Shown one piece after another: positions 15,429 to 32,356 of a stretch of DNA of 64,000 bases. Below the pieces are notes generated by a model. That model saw only the letters and a list, made by a program, of their open reading frames with translations, was not told the origin of the DNA and made no database searches. The translations under genes were made by a program, and so were the position numbers. Source of the stretch: Pseudomonas tohonis (GTDB lineage Bacteria; Pseudomonadota; Gammaproteobacteria; Pseudomonadales; Pseudomonadaceae); assembly GCF_012767755.2 (NCBI RefSeq), contig NZ_AP023189.1, positions 6,078,001-6,142,000 of the forward strand. Direction: 5' to 3'. Every line of letters begins with the position of its first letter. Within the stretch, counting starts at the first letter, position 1.

Positions 15429-18134
15429 ATGAAAAGCCATCCCGATGCCGCCAGCCGTACGGTGGCCGAGGTTGTGACGCAGTTGCCAGTCCCTTCGCGG
15501 CTTGGCCTCATGCGTTTCGAGCGGATCAACGAGGCCAGCTGGGCGCTGCTGTTCCTCGACCCCAATTGCGAACGCCATATCGGCATGCCGGCCACCGAGC
15601 TCTGTGCCCTGGTCGGCTCGCCCTACGCCAGCCTGATGTCCCCCGAAGCGCGCTACCGCCTTCACGACGAAATCCAGCGCCAGCTGGCCGGCGGCGCCAG
15701 CTACCAGGTGCAGTACAGCCTGCACACGACCGACGGCGTGCGCACCATCCTCGAGCTCGGCGAAGCCTTCCAGCAGCATGGCCGCAGCCTGCTTCGCGGC
15801 TACCTGCTGCCGGTGGATGTCGAGGACGGCGACGCGGGTGACGACACCGACCAGCGCCTCAGCGAACTGGAAGCCCAGAACACCCGACTCAAGAGCTCCC
15901 TGGACCTCTATCAGCGCTCCCAGGAAGACCACCTGCAACACCTGATCCGCTCCCGCGCGCAGCAGAGCCTGATCGTGCGCCTGGCCCGCCACCGCTACGG
16001 TGCCGGCGACCCCGCCCTGGAGGCGGCCAAGCTGATCACCCAGGCCGCCTGCGAAGCCTACGAAGTGTCCCGCGCCTCCCTGTGGATGTTCGACGGCGAC
16101 CTGTTGCGCGCCATCAACCTCTACCGGCGCGACCAGGACCACCATGAACACCCCGACGCCATCGACGTCAGCCGCTACCCGCAATACCTCGAAGCCCTGC
16201 ACAGCGGGCGCGCCATCGACGCCCACAATGCCCAGCGCGACCCCCGCACCAGCGAGCTGGTGAACGACTACCTCAAGCCCCAGGGCATCATCGCCCTGCT
16301 CGATGCCAGCGTGCGCATCGGCGGCGATGTGGTCGGCGTGCTGTGCCTGGAACACACCGGCGGCCAGCGCGTCTGGCAGACCGACGAGATCGCCTTCGCC
16401 GGCGAGTTGGCCGACCAGTTCGCCCAGGTCCTGGTCAACCAGCAACGCCTCGACGCCACCAACGCCCTGCACCTGTTCCAGCGCGCCGTCGAGCAGAGCG
16501 CCAGCGCCTTCCTGCTGGTGGACCGCGACGGCCTGGTGGAATACGTCAACCCCAGCTTCACCGCCATCACCCAGTACAGCTCGGATGAGGTCCATGGCCG
16601 CCGCCTGTCCGACCTGCCGGCCCTGGAGAACCTCAGCGACCTCTTGTTCGACGCCCGCTCCAGCCTCTCCACCAGCAACAGCTGGCAGGGCGAGTTCCGC
16701 AGCCGGCGCAAGAACCTGGAGCCCTACTGGGGCCAGCTGTCCATCTCCAAGGTATTCGGCGAGAACGGCGAGCTGACGCACTACATCGGCATCTACGAGG
16801 ACGTCACCCACAACAAGCTGGCCCAGCAGCGCATCGAGAAGCTGGCCTACACCGACAACCTCACCGGGCTGGGCAACCGCCCGTACTTCATCCGCAGCCT
16901 GGAGGAGCGCTTCCAGAGCGACCTCGAATCGCCCCTCTGCCTGCTGCTGGTGGACATCGACAACTTCAAGCGCATCAACGACAGCCTCGGCCACCAGACC
17001 GGCGACAAGCTCCTGGTCAGCCTCGCCCGCCGCCTGCGCAACACCCTCGGCCAGGGCGACATCCTCGCGCGCTTCGCCAGCAACGAGTTCGCCGTGCTGC
17101 TCGACGGCGCCGACCTGGAAAGCGGGCAGAGAACCGCCGGGCAGATCCTCCACACCCTCGACAAACCGCTGTTCGTCGACAACCAGCTGATCAGCGTCAC
17201 CGGCTCCCTCGGCCTCGCCTGCGCACCGCAGCACGGGCGTGACCCGCAGACCCTGATGAAGCACGCCGGCCTCGCCCTGCACAAGGCCAAGGCCAACGGC
17301 AAGCACCAGCTGCAGCTGTTCACCGAGACCCTCAACGCCGAAGCCAGCTACAAGCTGTTCGTCGAGAACAACCTGCGCCGCGCCCTGGCGCAGAACGAGC
17401 TGGAAGTCTTCTACCAGCCCAAGCTCTGCCTCAAGACCGGGCAACTGCTGGGCATGGAGGCGCTGCTCCGCTGGCAGCACCCGGAACGCGGCATGATCCG
17501 CCCCGACCAGTTCATCAGCGTCGCCGAGGAAACCGGGATGATCATCCCCATCGGCAAGTGGGTGATCCGCGAAGCCTGCCGCATGAGCCGACGCCTCAGC
17601 GCCTCGGGCATGGGCGATGTGCAGGTGGCGATCAACCTCTCGCCCAAGCAATTCAGCGACCCGGACCTGGTGGGTTCCATCGCCGCCATCCTCCACGAGG
17701 AACAGCTGCCCTCGGGGCTGCTGGAGCTGGAGCTGACCGAAGGCCTGCTGCTGGAAGCCACCGACGACACCAAGCACCAGCTCAACCGCCTCAAGACCCT
17801 CGGCCTGACCCTGGCCATGGACGACTTCGGCACCGGCTACTCCTCTCTGAGCTACCTGAAGAAGTTCCCGATCGACGTCATCAAGATCGACCGCAGCTTC
17901 ATCAAGGACATCCCCGACAACCAGGACGACATGGAAATCACCTCGGCGGTGATCGCCATGGCCCACAACCTCAAGCTCAAGGTCGTCGCCGAAGGCATCG
18001 AGAGCGCCCAGCAGCTGGCCTTCCTCCGTCGCCAGCGCTGCGATGTCGGCCAGGGCTACCTGTTCGACCAGCCCATCCCCGGGCACCTGCTGGTGGAAAG
18101 CCTGCGCCGCTACCCCTGCCGCCCGCAGCCCTGA
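15429..18134 (+). CDS. dipA: Cyclic-di-GMP phosphodiesterase DipA (GAF-PAS-GGDEF-EAL)
   Basis: A 901-residue signalling protein. From N to C terminus it has a PAS-like/unassigned region (about 20-140), a GAF domain (about 210-370), a PAS domain (about 375-490, FLLVDRDGLVEYVNPSF), a GGDEF domain and an EAL domain. The GGDEF signature is degenerate (ASNEF, residues 550-554), so no cyclase activity is expected. The EAL motif is intact (Glu677-Ala-Leu in MEALLRW) and DDFGTGYSSLSYL with IKIDRSFI supports phosphodiesterase activity. P. aeruginosa DipA of similar length and position (PA5017) promotes biofilm dispersal (family knowledge). I chose ATG 15429 over upstream codons because it gives the family length; an upstream extension would overlap the divergent gene. 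Confidence 0.93.
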   Translation: MKSHPDAASRTVAEVVTQLPVPSRLGLMRFERINEASWALLFLDPNCERHIGMPATELCALVGSPYASLMSPEARYRLHDEIQRQLAGGASYQVQYSLHTTDGVRTILELGEAFQQHGRSLLRGYLLPVDVEDGDAGDDTDQRLSELEAQNTRLKSSLDLYQRSQEDHLQHLIRSRAQQSLIVRLARHRYGAGDPALEAAKLITQAACEAYEVSRASLWMFDGDLLRAINLYRRDQDHHEHPDAIDVSRYPQYLEALHSGRAIDAHNAQRDPRTSELVNDYLKPQGIIALLDASVRIGGDVVGVLCLEHTGGQRVWQTDEIAFAGELADQFAQVLVNQQRLDATNALHLFQRAVEQSASAFLLVDRDGLVEYVNPSFTAITQYSSDEVHGRRLSDLPALENLSDLLFDARSSLSTSNSWQGEFRSRRKNLEPYWGQLSISKVFGENGELTHYIGIYEDVTHNKLAQQRIEKLAYTDNLTGLGNRPYFIRSLEERFQSDLESPLCLLLVDIDNFKRINDSLGHQTGDKLLVSLARRLRNTLGQGDILARFASNEFAVLLDGADLESGQRTAGQILHTLDKPLFVDNQLISVTGSLGLACAPQHGRDPQTLMKHAGLALHKAKANGKHQLQLFTETLNAEASYKLFVENNLRRALAQNELEVFYQPKLCLKTGQLLGMEALLRWQHPERGMIRPDQFISVAEETGMIIPIGKWVIREACRMSRRLSASGMGDVQVAINLSPKQFSDPDLVGSIAAILHEEQLPSGLLELELTEGLLLEATDDTKHQLNRLKTLGLTLAMDDFGTGYSSLSYLKKFPIDVIKIDRSFIKDIPDNQDDMEITSAVIAMAHNLKLKVVAEGIESAQQLAFLRRQRCDVGQGYLFDQPIPGHLLVESLRRYPCRPQP

Positions 18135-18200
18135 GCCTGCTGTAACATCGGCCATTCCCGCAGGTCTATCGACCAGCCAGCCACCTTCGAGGAGAACGCC

Positions 18201-18848
18201 ATGGTCCTGCGCTCGCAGATCCTTGCCCACAAAATCGAGCTGCCCACCGCGGCACAGGCATTGCCCGGCCGCGAATCGCCGATGCCGGTTCCCGATGCCC
18301 ACTACGTCAACGGCCGCCCCCTGCAGGCGCCCTTCCCCGCCCACCTGCAGCAAGCGGTGTTCGGCCTCGGCTGCTTCTGGGGCGCCGAGCGACGTTTCTG
18401 GCAACAGGAAGGCGTCTGGACCACCGCGGTCGGCTACGCCGGCGGCCACACCCCGAACCCGACCTACGACGAAGTCTGCTCCGGCCTCACCGGGCACACC
18501 GAAGTGGTGCTGGTGGTGTTCGACCCGCAGGTGATCAGCTACGAGAAACTGCTCTCGGTGTTCTGGGAAGCCCACAACCCGACCCAGGGCATGCGCCAGG
18601 GCAACGACATCGGCACCCAGTACCGCTCGGCCATCTACTGCAGCGACGACGCCCAGCTGGAAGCCGCCAAGGCCAGCGAAGCACGCTTCCAGGCCGAGCT
18701 GAGCAAATCCGGCTTCGGCGCCATCACCACCGAGATCGACGAAATGCCGCCCTTCTATTACGCCGAGGCGTACCACCAGCAGTACCTGGCGAAGAATCCG
18801 GGGGGGTATTGCGGGTTGGGGGGGACGGGGGTTTGTATGCCGGCCTGA
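18201..18848 (+). CDS. msrA: Peptide-methionine (S)-S-oxide reductase MsrA
   Basis: A 215-residue enzyme that reduces methionine-S-sulfoxide in proteins and free methionine sulfoxide. The catalytic [11 protein letters not shown] motif contains the nucleophilic cysteine, GYAGG follows, and the C-terminal [15 protein letters not shown] contains the resolving cysteines. GAGGAG lies 6-8 bases before the ATG. It follows dipA by 66 bases and may be part of the same transcript. The length and N-terminal extension match the long Pseudomonas form. Confidence 0.97.
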   Translation: MVLRSQILAHKIELPTAAQALPGRESPMPVPDAHYVNGRPLQAPFPAHLQQAVFGLGCFWGAERRFWQQEGVWTTAVGYAGGHTPNPTYDEVCSGLTGHTEVVLVVFDPQVISYEKLLSVFWEAHNPTQGMRQGNDIGTQYRSAIYCSDDAQLEAAKASEARFQAELSKSGFGAITTEIDEMPPFYYAEAYHQQYLAKNPGGYCGLGGTGVCMPA

Positions 18849-18868
18849 CGGCCGGGAGAGGGGAGCCA

Positions 18869-18968
18869 TAAGCTACAAGCTGCAAGTAAGAGCGAAGCGG
18901 CCGCTGCTTTTAGCTTGCGGCTTATAGCTTGCCGCTCCCTGAACTTGCCGCTTGCAGCTTGAAACTTA
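18869..18968. repeat. Heptamer-based palindromic intergenic repeat, copy 2 (msrA-rlmJ)
   Basis: This convergent gap is filled by AAGCTACAAGCTGCAAG on the left and TAGCTTGCGGCTTATAGCTTG plus CTTGCCGCTTGCAGCTTG on the right, with a central perfect palindrome AGCGGCCGCT (18896-18905). The arms are mutually complementary, so transcripts from either side could fold into a long imperfect hairpin. No classical U-tract terminator is seen for either gene, so the element may serve as a bidirectional transcript end. Confidence 0.72.
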
Positions 18969-18986
18969 CGCTGGCGCGCAGCGCCC

Positions 18987-19826
18987 CTACTTCTCCGCTA
19001 TCAACCAGTCCAGCCGCCAACTGCCCTGACTCTGCGCCAGCTTCTCGCTCAGCCAGGGCAGGAGCTGGCGCAACTCTTCTTCTATTCCCCACGGCGGGTT
19101 GGCGATGGCCAGGCCCGAGCCGTTGAGGCCGAGGGCGTTGTCCGCCGGGTGCACCATCAGCTCCACCCGCAGCAGCTTGGGCGCGCCGGAGGCTTCCAGG
19201 CCCTGGTAGAAGCGCTTGAGCTGGCGCTGGTCCTTGATCGGGTACCAGATCGCGACGACGGTCTGGCGCATGCGGCCGATGGCTTCCTTCAGCGCGTTGA
19301 CGCAGCGTTCCAGTTCGTCGGCCTTCTCGAAGGGCGGGTCGATCAGCATCAGCGCGCGCTTCTCTGCCGTCGGCAACAGCGCCCGGGGCAGGTGCCAGCC
19401 TTCGCCCAGGTGCACGGCGACGCGGCGGTCGCCGGCCATGTTCTCCTTCAGCGCCTGGCCGTCTTCCGGGTGTTTCTCGTTCAGGTGCAGGCGGTCCTGC
19501 GGGCGGGTCAGCTGGCGCGCCAGTTCGGGGGAGCCCGGGTAATGACGAAGCTCGCCGTCCGGGTTCAGCGCCTGCAGCACGCCGAGGTAGTCCACCATCA
19601 GCGCCGGCAGATCGGGCTGGCCCCAAAGCCGGCCGATGCCCTCCTCCCATTCCCCGGTGCGGCTGGCCTGGTCGCCCGCCAGGTCGTAGAGGCCGACGCC
19701 GGCGTGGCTGTCGAGGTAGGCGAAGGGCGCCTCCTTGCGTGACAGCAGGGCGATCAGGCGGGCCAGGGTCAGGTGTTTGAGCACATCGGCATGGTTGCCG
19801 GCATGAAAGGCGTGACGGTAGTTCAT
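18987..19826 (-). CDS. rlmJ: 23S rRNA (adenine(2030)-N6)-methyltransferase RlmJ
   Basis: A 279-residue SAM-dependent methyltransferase that modifies A2030 of 23S rRNA. The N terminus MNYRHAFHAGNHADVLKHL is highly diagnostic, followed by YLDSHAGVGLYDL as the SAM-binding loop and the catalytic LMLIDPPFEKADELE motif. Length is normal. It was earlier called ComJ/YhiR and annotated as competence-related in some genomes. Convergent with msrA; divergent from the acyl-CoA dehydrogenase across 139 bases. Confidence 0.95.
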   Translation of the reverse strand: MNYRHAFHAGNHADVLKHLTLARLIALLSRKEAPFAYLDSHAGVGLYDLAGDQASRTGEWEEGIGRLWGQPDLPALMVDYLGVLQALNPDGELRHYPGSPELARQLTRPQDRLHLNEKHPEDGQALKENMAGDRRVAVHLGEGWHLPRALLPTAEKRALMLIDPPFEKADELERCVNALKEAIGRMRQTVVAIWYPIKDQRQLKRFYQGLEASGAPKLLRVELMVHPADNALGLNGSGLAIANPPWGIEEELRQLLPWLSEKLAQSQGSWRLDWLIAEK

Positions 19827-19965
19827 GGTGTGGGAATCCTCGCGAGGCGCGCAGTTTAGCAGCCGCGACGCTGGCCGGGTTTTGCTGCTTTATCACCCTT
19901 ATGGATGTTGCTAGGCGACCTTCATTCACCGATCTAGACTCGGCCGATCCAACCGGAGATCCGAC

Positions 19966-21768
<1,803 letters not shown>

Positions 21769-21792
21769 TTCCAACGCTTTCAGGGTTTCCCT

Positions 21793-21820
21793 GCCCCGCG
21801 CACATGCGGGGCTTTTTTTT
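21793..21820 (+). terminator. Rho-independent terminator after the acyl-CoA dehydrogenase gene
   Basis: A stem GCCCCGC (21793-21799) and GCGGGGC (21806-21812) is followed by eight T residues, 24 bases after the stop codon. Confidence 0.93.
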
Positions 21821-22125
21821 GCCCGCGCCCCGCCGCTGCGCCGACGATACTGCGAGGGGGACGCGCCATCCCCGCGAACGCGGGGACCGACGTGCGCGCC
21901 CACCGGCACCGCCCCCTCTCTTCGGCAAAGCGGGCTCGGACAACATCCTGACCGCCTGGTCGATTCCGTGAACCGGCGGCTCGGCTTCGTTCGAAAAAAC
22001 CTGGGGATTTCTACCGATCAGCGCTTGCGGCGCGTTGCGGGTAGCAGGTTAGAATCCGGCTGGCATGCACGCTGCATGCATCCCTCCAGCATCACCCCCG
22101 ACATCGTCACCAGGAGCCTCAATAC
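21821..22125. other. Noncoding gap between the terminator and nhaP2
   Basis: About 305 bases without a supportable gene. It contains a compact hairpin TCCCCGCG-AA-CGCGGGGA (21869-21886), a Pyr-rich run, and the direct repeat GCATGCACGCTGCATGCATC near 22063-22081 shortly before the nhaP2 ribosome binding site. The promoter of nhaP2 is presumably here, but no clear -35/-10 pair was found. Confidence 0.5.
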
Positions 22126-23874
<1,749 letters not shown>

Positions 23875-23953
23875 AGGCGCGGCACATCCCAGCACGGGGC
23901 CGCGTCCTGACATATCATCAACCGCACTTTTTCCAGAGCCGCCCCACGCGACC

Positions 23954-27268
<3,315 letters not shown>

Positions 27269-27278
27269 GCCACCGCCA

Positions 27279-27301
27279 CGCGGGGACCACCCATCCCCGC
27301 G
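27279..27301 (+). terminator. Hairpin after mscK (weak terminator candidate)
   Basis: CGCGGGGA (27279-27286) and TCCCCGCG (27294-27301) form a perfect 8-base stem with a 7-base loop. Only three T residues follow, so termination efficiency is doubtful and read-through into selO is possible. Confidence 0.45.
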
Positions 27302-27326
27302 ATTTCCCCCGGCCCCGGCCGCGTGA

Positions 27327-28799
<1,473 letters not shown>

Positions 28800-28821
28800 A
28801 CCCCGGCGCACGGCGAGGCCC

Positions 28822-30279
28822 TCAGCGCGCCAGTCCCTCTACCCGCTCCAGCCGCTGCAGCAGGTAGGGGAAGAAGGGATTGGACGTCGCCCGTTGCAGG
28901 GCGTCCATGTTCATCACCAGCACCCCGCGCTCACCCCGCAGCGACAGGTTGCCCAGGTGGATGCCGAAGTCGTCCGTCGCATCGGGGTGGCGGCCGTAGA
29001 GCCCGTCGCTGTCCGGGAACGGCAGCGCCACGTGGGACAGCGAGAACAGCTCGCGCGGGAAGGCCATGTCCAGGGGCCGGACCCACTCCTCGCGGCCACC
29101 GGCCTCGATCACCCGCTCGACCACCTCCCGGCTGCTCGCCGTGGCGTTGGTGATCACCGCCGTGCGGTAGGCCCGCGGTGGCGGCTGCAACAGCCGCGCC
29201 AGCGCCAGGCTGGCGTCCGGGCGCAGCAGCGGGCCGAAGTCCACCGAGCGGTTGATGTCGAACAGCACCAGCTCGCTGCCGTTGTCCGGCACCAGGCGAT
29301 AGAGCGACTCCACCACCGCCGAGGTGCTCACGGTCGCATCCACCACCGACTGGAAGGTCAGCAGCGGCGGCAGGCCCCGCAGCCCGTCGCGTCGCGAGGC
29401 GCTCAGCAACTGCTCCTGCAGCGCGACGGTGAGCTGGTAGGACTGGCGCGCGCCGTTGACCGGGAAGGAGTTGTACTTGAAGGGGTTGTACTCGGGCAGC
29501 AGGTCGAGCCAGGCGGCCTTGGCGAAGGCCGGGAACACGGCGGGCAGGCCCGCCAGCCCGGCGAAACGCGCGTAGCCAGCGACCCCCAGCATGGGCGAGA
29601 GCAGCACCAGGCGCTCGGCGCGTGGCAGGGACGGGTCCTCCAGCGCATCCAGCGAATACTTCAACGCCAGCGCACCGCCGTTGGAGTAGCCCACCAGCCG
29701 CAGCGGCCGCTGTGCCCCCACGAGCCGCCGGGCCTCGCGCATCGCCAGGCGGGTGGCGGCCAGCCACTGCTCCCAGCTCACATCCGTCAGCGCCGCCGGC
29801 ACCGTGCCGTGCCCGGGCAGGCGCAGGCCGAGCACCACGAAGCCCGCCTGGCGGTAACGCAGCGCCAGGTGGCGCAGGCTGTAGGGCGAATCGGTGAGGC
29901 CGTGCAGCATCACCACCGCGCCCACCGGCTCGCCCTCGGGGCGCAGCACATAGGAGCGGTTCCAGTCCTGGCTGAAACGGCCGGGGTACAGCGGGCTGCC
30001 CGGGAAATAGCGGTTGGCCGGCACCTGCTCCTCGGCGTCCAGCTGCTCGCTGACCTGTTCACGCACTTGCGCGAAGACGCGCGCCTCGGCGTTCATCCAG
30101 GCGCTCCAGTCGGCCTGGTCGAGCTCGCGCTCGTCGAGCTCCTCCGGCACGAACCTGTGCCAGGGCTCGAGTGACGGTTCGCCCTGGATGTCCAGCACCC
30201 GCACGGCGAACACCAGCGACATCGCCAAGGCCAGCAGCAGCGCGCCCCGGCCCGCCCAACGGATGATCCCCGTCCGCAT
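28822..30279 (-). CDS. Membrane-anchored alpha/beta hydrolase (lipase/esterase-like)
   Basis: A 485-residue alpha/beta-hydrolase. An N-terminal hydrophobic helix (WAGRGALLLALAMSLVFAVRVL) suggests a membrane anchor facing the periplasm. Downstream are the oxyanion strand VVMLHGLTDSPYSLRHLA, GLRLPGHGTVP and the nucleophile elbow LVGYSNGGALALKYSL with Ser as nucleophile. Histidine and acid candidates lie in the C-terminal third. Substrate unknown. I chose ATG 30279 because GGAG lies eight bases upstream and the anchor starts at once; ATG 30303, three bases after the racemase stop, would add eight residues. It probably forms a two-gene unit with the racemase. I do not recall a counterpart at this place in PAO1. 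Confidence 0.83.
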   Translation of the reverse strand: MRTGIIRWAGRGALLLALAMSLVFAVRVLDIQGEPSLEPWHRFVPEELDERELDQADWSAWMNAEARVFAQVREQVSEQLDAEEQVPANRYFPGSPLYPGRFSQDWNRSYVLRPEGEPVGAVVMLHGLTDSPYSLRHLALRYRQAGFVVLGLRLPGHGTVPAALTDVSWEQWLAATRLAMREARRLVGAQRPLRLVGYSNGGALALKYSLDALEDPSLPRAERLVLLSPMLGVAGYARFAGLAGLPAVFPAFAKAAWLDLLPEYNPFKYNSFPVNGARQSYQLTVALQEQLLSASRRDGLRGLPPLLTFQSVVDATVSTSAVVESLYRLVPDNGSELVLFDINRSVDFGPLLRPDASLALARLLQPPPRAYRTAVITNATASSREVVERVIEAGGREEWVRPLDMAFPRELFSLSHVALPFPDSDGLYGRHPDATDDFGIHLGNLSLRGERGVLVMNMDALQRATSNPFFPYLLQRLERVEGLAR

Positions 30280-30306
30280 CGTTCCCGCTCCGTCATGCAC
30301 CATGGT

Positions 30307-31011
30307 TCAGCCTTCGGCCAGCATCCAGCGCAGGCCCATGCGTACGTGCTGCTCGGTGCTGTCCACCAGGGGCAGCGGCGAGTCGCAGCCCTCCAGCAGC
30401 AGGCCGATCTCGGTGCAGCCGAGGATCGCCGCCTGGGCACCCGCGGCTTGCAGCTGGCGCAGCTGGTCGAGGTAGAACGCCCGTGCCTCGGGGAGGAAGC
30501 GGCCCAGGCACAGCTCCTGGAAGATCACCCGGTCGATCTCCGCCATCGCCGCGGCGTCGGGCACCTGCACCTGGATGCCGAAACGCTCGTCCAGGCGCCG
30601 CCGGTAGAAATCCTCCTGCATGGTGAAGCGCGTGCCGAGCAGCGCCGCCCGCTCGCAGCCCAGCGCCTGCAGGGCCTCGCCCACGCCATCGCCGATATGC
30701 AGCAGGGGGATGTCCACCGCCGCCTCGATCGCCGCCGCGACCTTGTGCATGGTGTTGGTGGCCAGCAGCAGGGCACCGGCGCCGGCCCGCGCCAATCCTT
30801 GCGCAGCGGCGGCCAGCTGATGCCCGGCCTCGTCCCAGCCGCCGGACTTCTGCAGCGCGGCGATGCCGGCGAAATCCACCGAATGCAGCAGCAACGGCGC
30901 CGAATGCAGGCCGCCGAGCTGGTCACGCACGCCCTCGTTGAGCAGCCGGTAATAGCTCAGGGTCGACTCCCAGCTCATACCGCCCAGTACACCCAATGTC
31001 CTCATCGCCAC
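30307..31011 (-). CDS. Aspartate/glutamate racemase family protein
   Basis: A 234-residue cofactor-independent racemase. MRTLGVLGGMSWESTLSYYR is the family N terminus. The two catalytic positions are Thr85 (in LLATNTMHK) and Cys199 (in ILGCTEIGLLL). A Thr/Cys pair, rather than Cys/Cys, is what I recall for the E. coli YgeA-type L-Asp/Glu racemase, so a similar broad specificity is the best guess. Start could be ATG 31011 or 31005. It lies just upstream of the membrane hydrolase, suggesting co-expression, though no shared pathway is obvious. Confidence 0.87.
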   Translation of the reverse strand: MAMRTLGVLGGMSWESTLSYYRLLNEGVRDQLGGLHSAPLLLHSVDFAGIAALQKSGGWDEAGHQLAAAAQGLARAGAGALLLATNTMHKVAAAIEAAVDIPLLHIGDGVGEALQALGCERAALLGTRFTMQEDFYRRRLDERFGIQVQVPDAAAMAEIDRVIFQELCLGRFLPEARAFYLDQLRQLQAAGAQAAILGCTEIGLLLEGCDSPLPLVDSTEQHVRMGLRWMLAEG

Positions 31012-31161
31012 CTCTGCGCCAAAAGCTCAAAGCCTAGCCCAGCCTCAGAGGGCGCCGGGCATACAGTTGCCAGGCAATCGGTGCGTACAGCCCCACGCGT
31101 CGAGCGCCATCCCGCGCCGCTTCCATCCAACGAAAATGGAATATGAACCTGCGGAAATCTT

Positions 31162-31176
31162 CTTAGACTCTCTAAG
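31162..31176. promoter_or_regulatory. 15-base palindrome upstream of the TauE/SafE permease (candidate operator)
   Basis: CTTAGA-CTC-TCTAAG is a perfect inverted repeat with 6-base arms, located 73-87 bases before the permease start in an AT-richer stretch than the surroundings. It could be an operator for the divergent racemase/permease pair. The binding protein is unknown. Confidence 0.5.
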
Positions 31177-31248
31177 CAAAGGCGCTTATCTTCGCCGCCT
31201 GCTTATTCCGGCCTGTTCTACCACCCACTGTCAGGCGCCGTACCCCGC

Positions 31249-32226
31249 ATGAAGATCCGCAACCTCGACCTCAGCCAGAGCCCGATCAACACCGAGCACG
31301 AGGCACTGGGCATTCCTCCCGTCGAGGATTTCGTCAGCCACCCCGACAACCACCCGGTGCTGCGCGCCGCGATGTGGGCGGCCGTGCTGATCCTGGTGAG
31401 CCTGCTGGGCTTCCTCGCCTGGCGCCTGTTCTTCGGCGACCACGGCGGCGCCACCGGCCTCGACATCATCGAACGCACCCTGAGCAGCCCGACCTTCTGG
31501 AGCGCCGTGGCCGTGGGCTTCCTCGCCCAGGTGGTGGATGGCGCGCTGGGCATGGCCTACGGCATCACCGCGACCACCTTCCTGCTCACCGCAGGCGCCT
31601 CGCCAGCGGCGGCCAGCGCCAGCGTGCACATCGCCGAAGTGTTCACCACCGGCCTCTCCGGCATCTCCCACGTGAAGCTGGGCAACGTCAACAAGTCCCT
31701 GTTCCTGCGCCTGCTGCTGCCGGGCATCATCGGCGCCGTGCTCGGTGCGGTGCTGATCACCACCTTCGACGGCGCCGCGCTCAAGCCCTTCATCTCCGCC
31801 TACCTGCTGCTGATGGGCCTGTACATCCTCAGCAAGGCCTACCGCCACGTGGCCCAGCGCCGCGCGCCGAAACACGTGGCCAAGCTGGCGCTGTTCGGGG
31901 GCTTCGTCGATGCCGCCGGCGGCGGTGGCTGGGGCCCGGTGGTCACCAGCAGCCTGCTGGGCTCGGGCAGCGACCCGCGCACCACCATCGGCTCGGTGAA
32001 CTTCGCCGAGTTCTTCCTGACCATCTCCAGCGCCACCTCCTTCATCCTCCTGGCGGGCGAGCTGAACACCTGGATGCTGGTGGCCGGCCTGGTCTTCGGC
32101 GGCCTGTTCGCCGCGCCCTTCGCCGCCATGCTGTGCAAGAAGCTGCCGGCACGCACCCTGCTGACCCTGGTGGGCACCCTGATCACCCTGATCAGCGCCT
32201 TCAACATCTACATGGCCCTGCGCTGA
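31249..32226 (+). CDS. TauE/SafE family sulfite/organosulfonate exporter-like permease
   Basis: A 325-residue inner-membrane protein. A soluble N-terminal 40 residues precede one anchor helix (MWAAVLILVSLLGFLAW) and then the two TauE repeats. The first repeat contains LAQVVDGALGMAYGITATTFLLTAGASPAAASASVH and the second ALFGGFVDAAGGGGWGPVVTSSLLGSG, a duplicated topology with about eight helices. Members move small anions such as sulfite or sulfoacetate. The next gene is metY, a sulfur-assimilation enzyme, and the order matches PA5024-PA5025, so a role in sulfur metabolism is plausible. Substrate is inference. Confidence 0.88.
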   Translation: MKIRNLDLSQSPINTEHEALGIPPVEDFVSHPDNHPVLRAAMWAAVLILVSLLGFLAWRLFFGDHGGATGLDIIERTLSSPTFWSAVAVGFLAQVVDGALGMAYGITATTFLLTAGASPAAASASVHIAEVFTTGLSGISHVKLGNVNKSLFLRLLLPGIIGAVLGAVLITTFDGAALKPFISAYLLLMGLYILSKAYRHVAQRRAPKHVAKLALFGGFVDAAGGGGWGPVVTSSLLGSGSDPRTTIGSVNFAEFFLTISSATSFILLAGELNTWMLVAGLVFGGLFAAPFAAMLCKKLPARTLLTLVGTLITLISAFNIYMALR

Positions 32227-32283
32227 TCGGCCGGTTCTAGCCACCTAACTTTTCGGTCTAGCCACGCGCCTGCGCGATTGCCT

Positions 32284-32298
32284 CAGGTCATTGACCTG
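32284..32298. promoter_or_regulatory. 15-base palindrome in the metY leader
   Basis: CAGGTCA-T-TGACCTG is a perfect palindrome with 7-base arms, 59-73 bases before the metY start. It could be an operator or, if transcribed, a hairpin. The sequence just before it has two copies of TCTAGCCAC (about 32236 and 32257). Confidence 0.52.
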
Positions 32299-32356
32299 GG
32301 CCCTTCCGCTTTCACATGCTGCGCTCCTCAATCAGCCCCGAAGGAACGCAGCCACG

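Noticed and set aside
21869..21886. TCCCCGCG-AA-CGCGGGGA resembles the core of a type I-E CRISPR repeat
   Set aside because: There is one copy only, no spacer-like periodicity, and no cas gene in the window. It is a simple GC hairpin.
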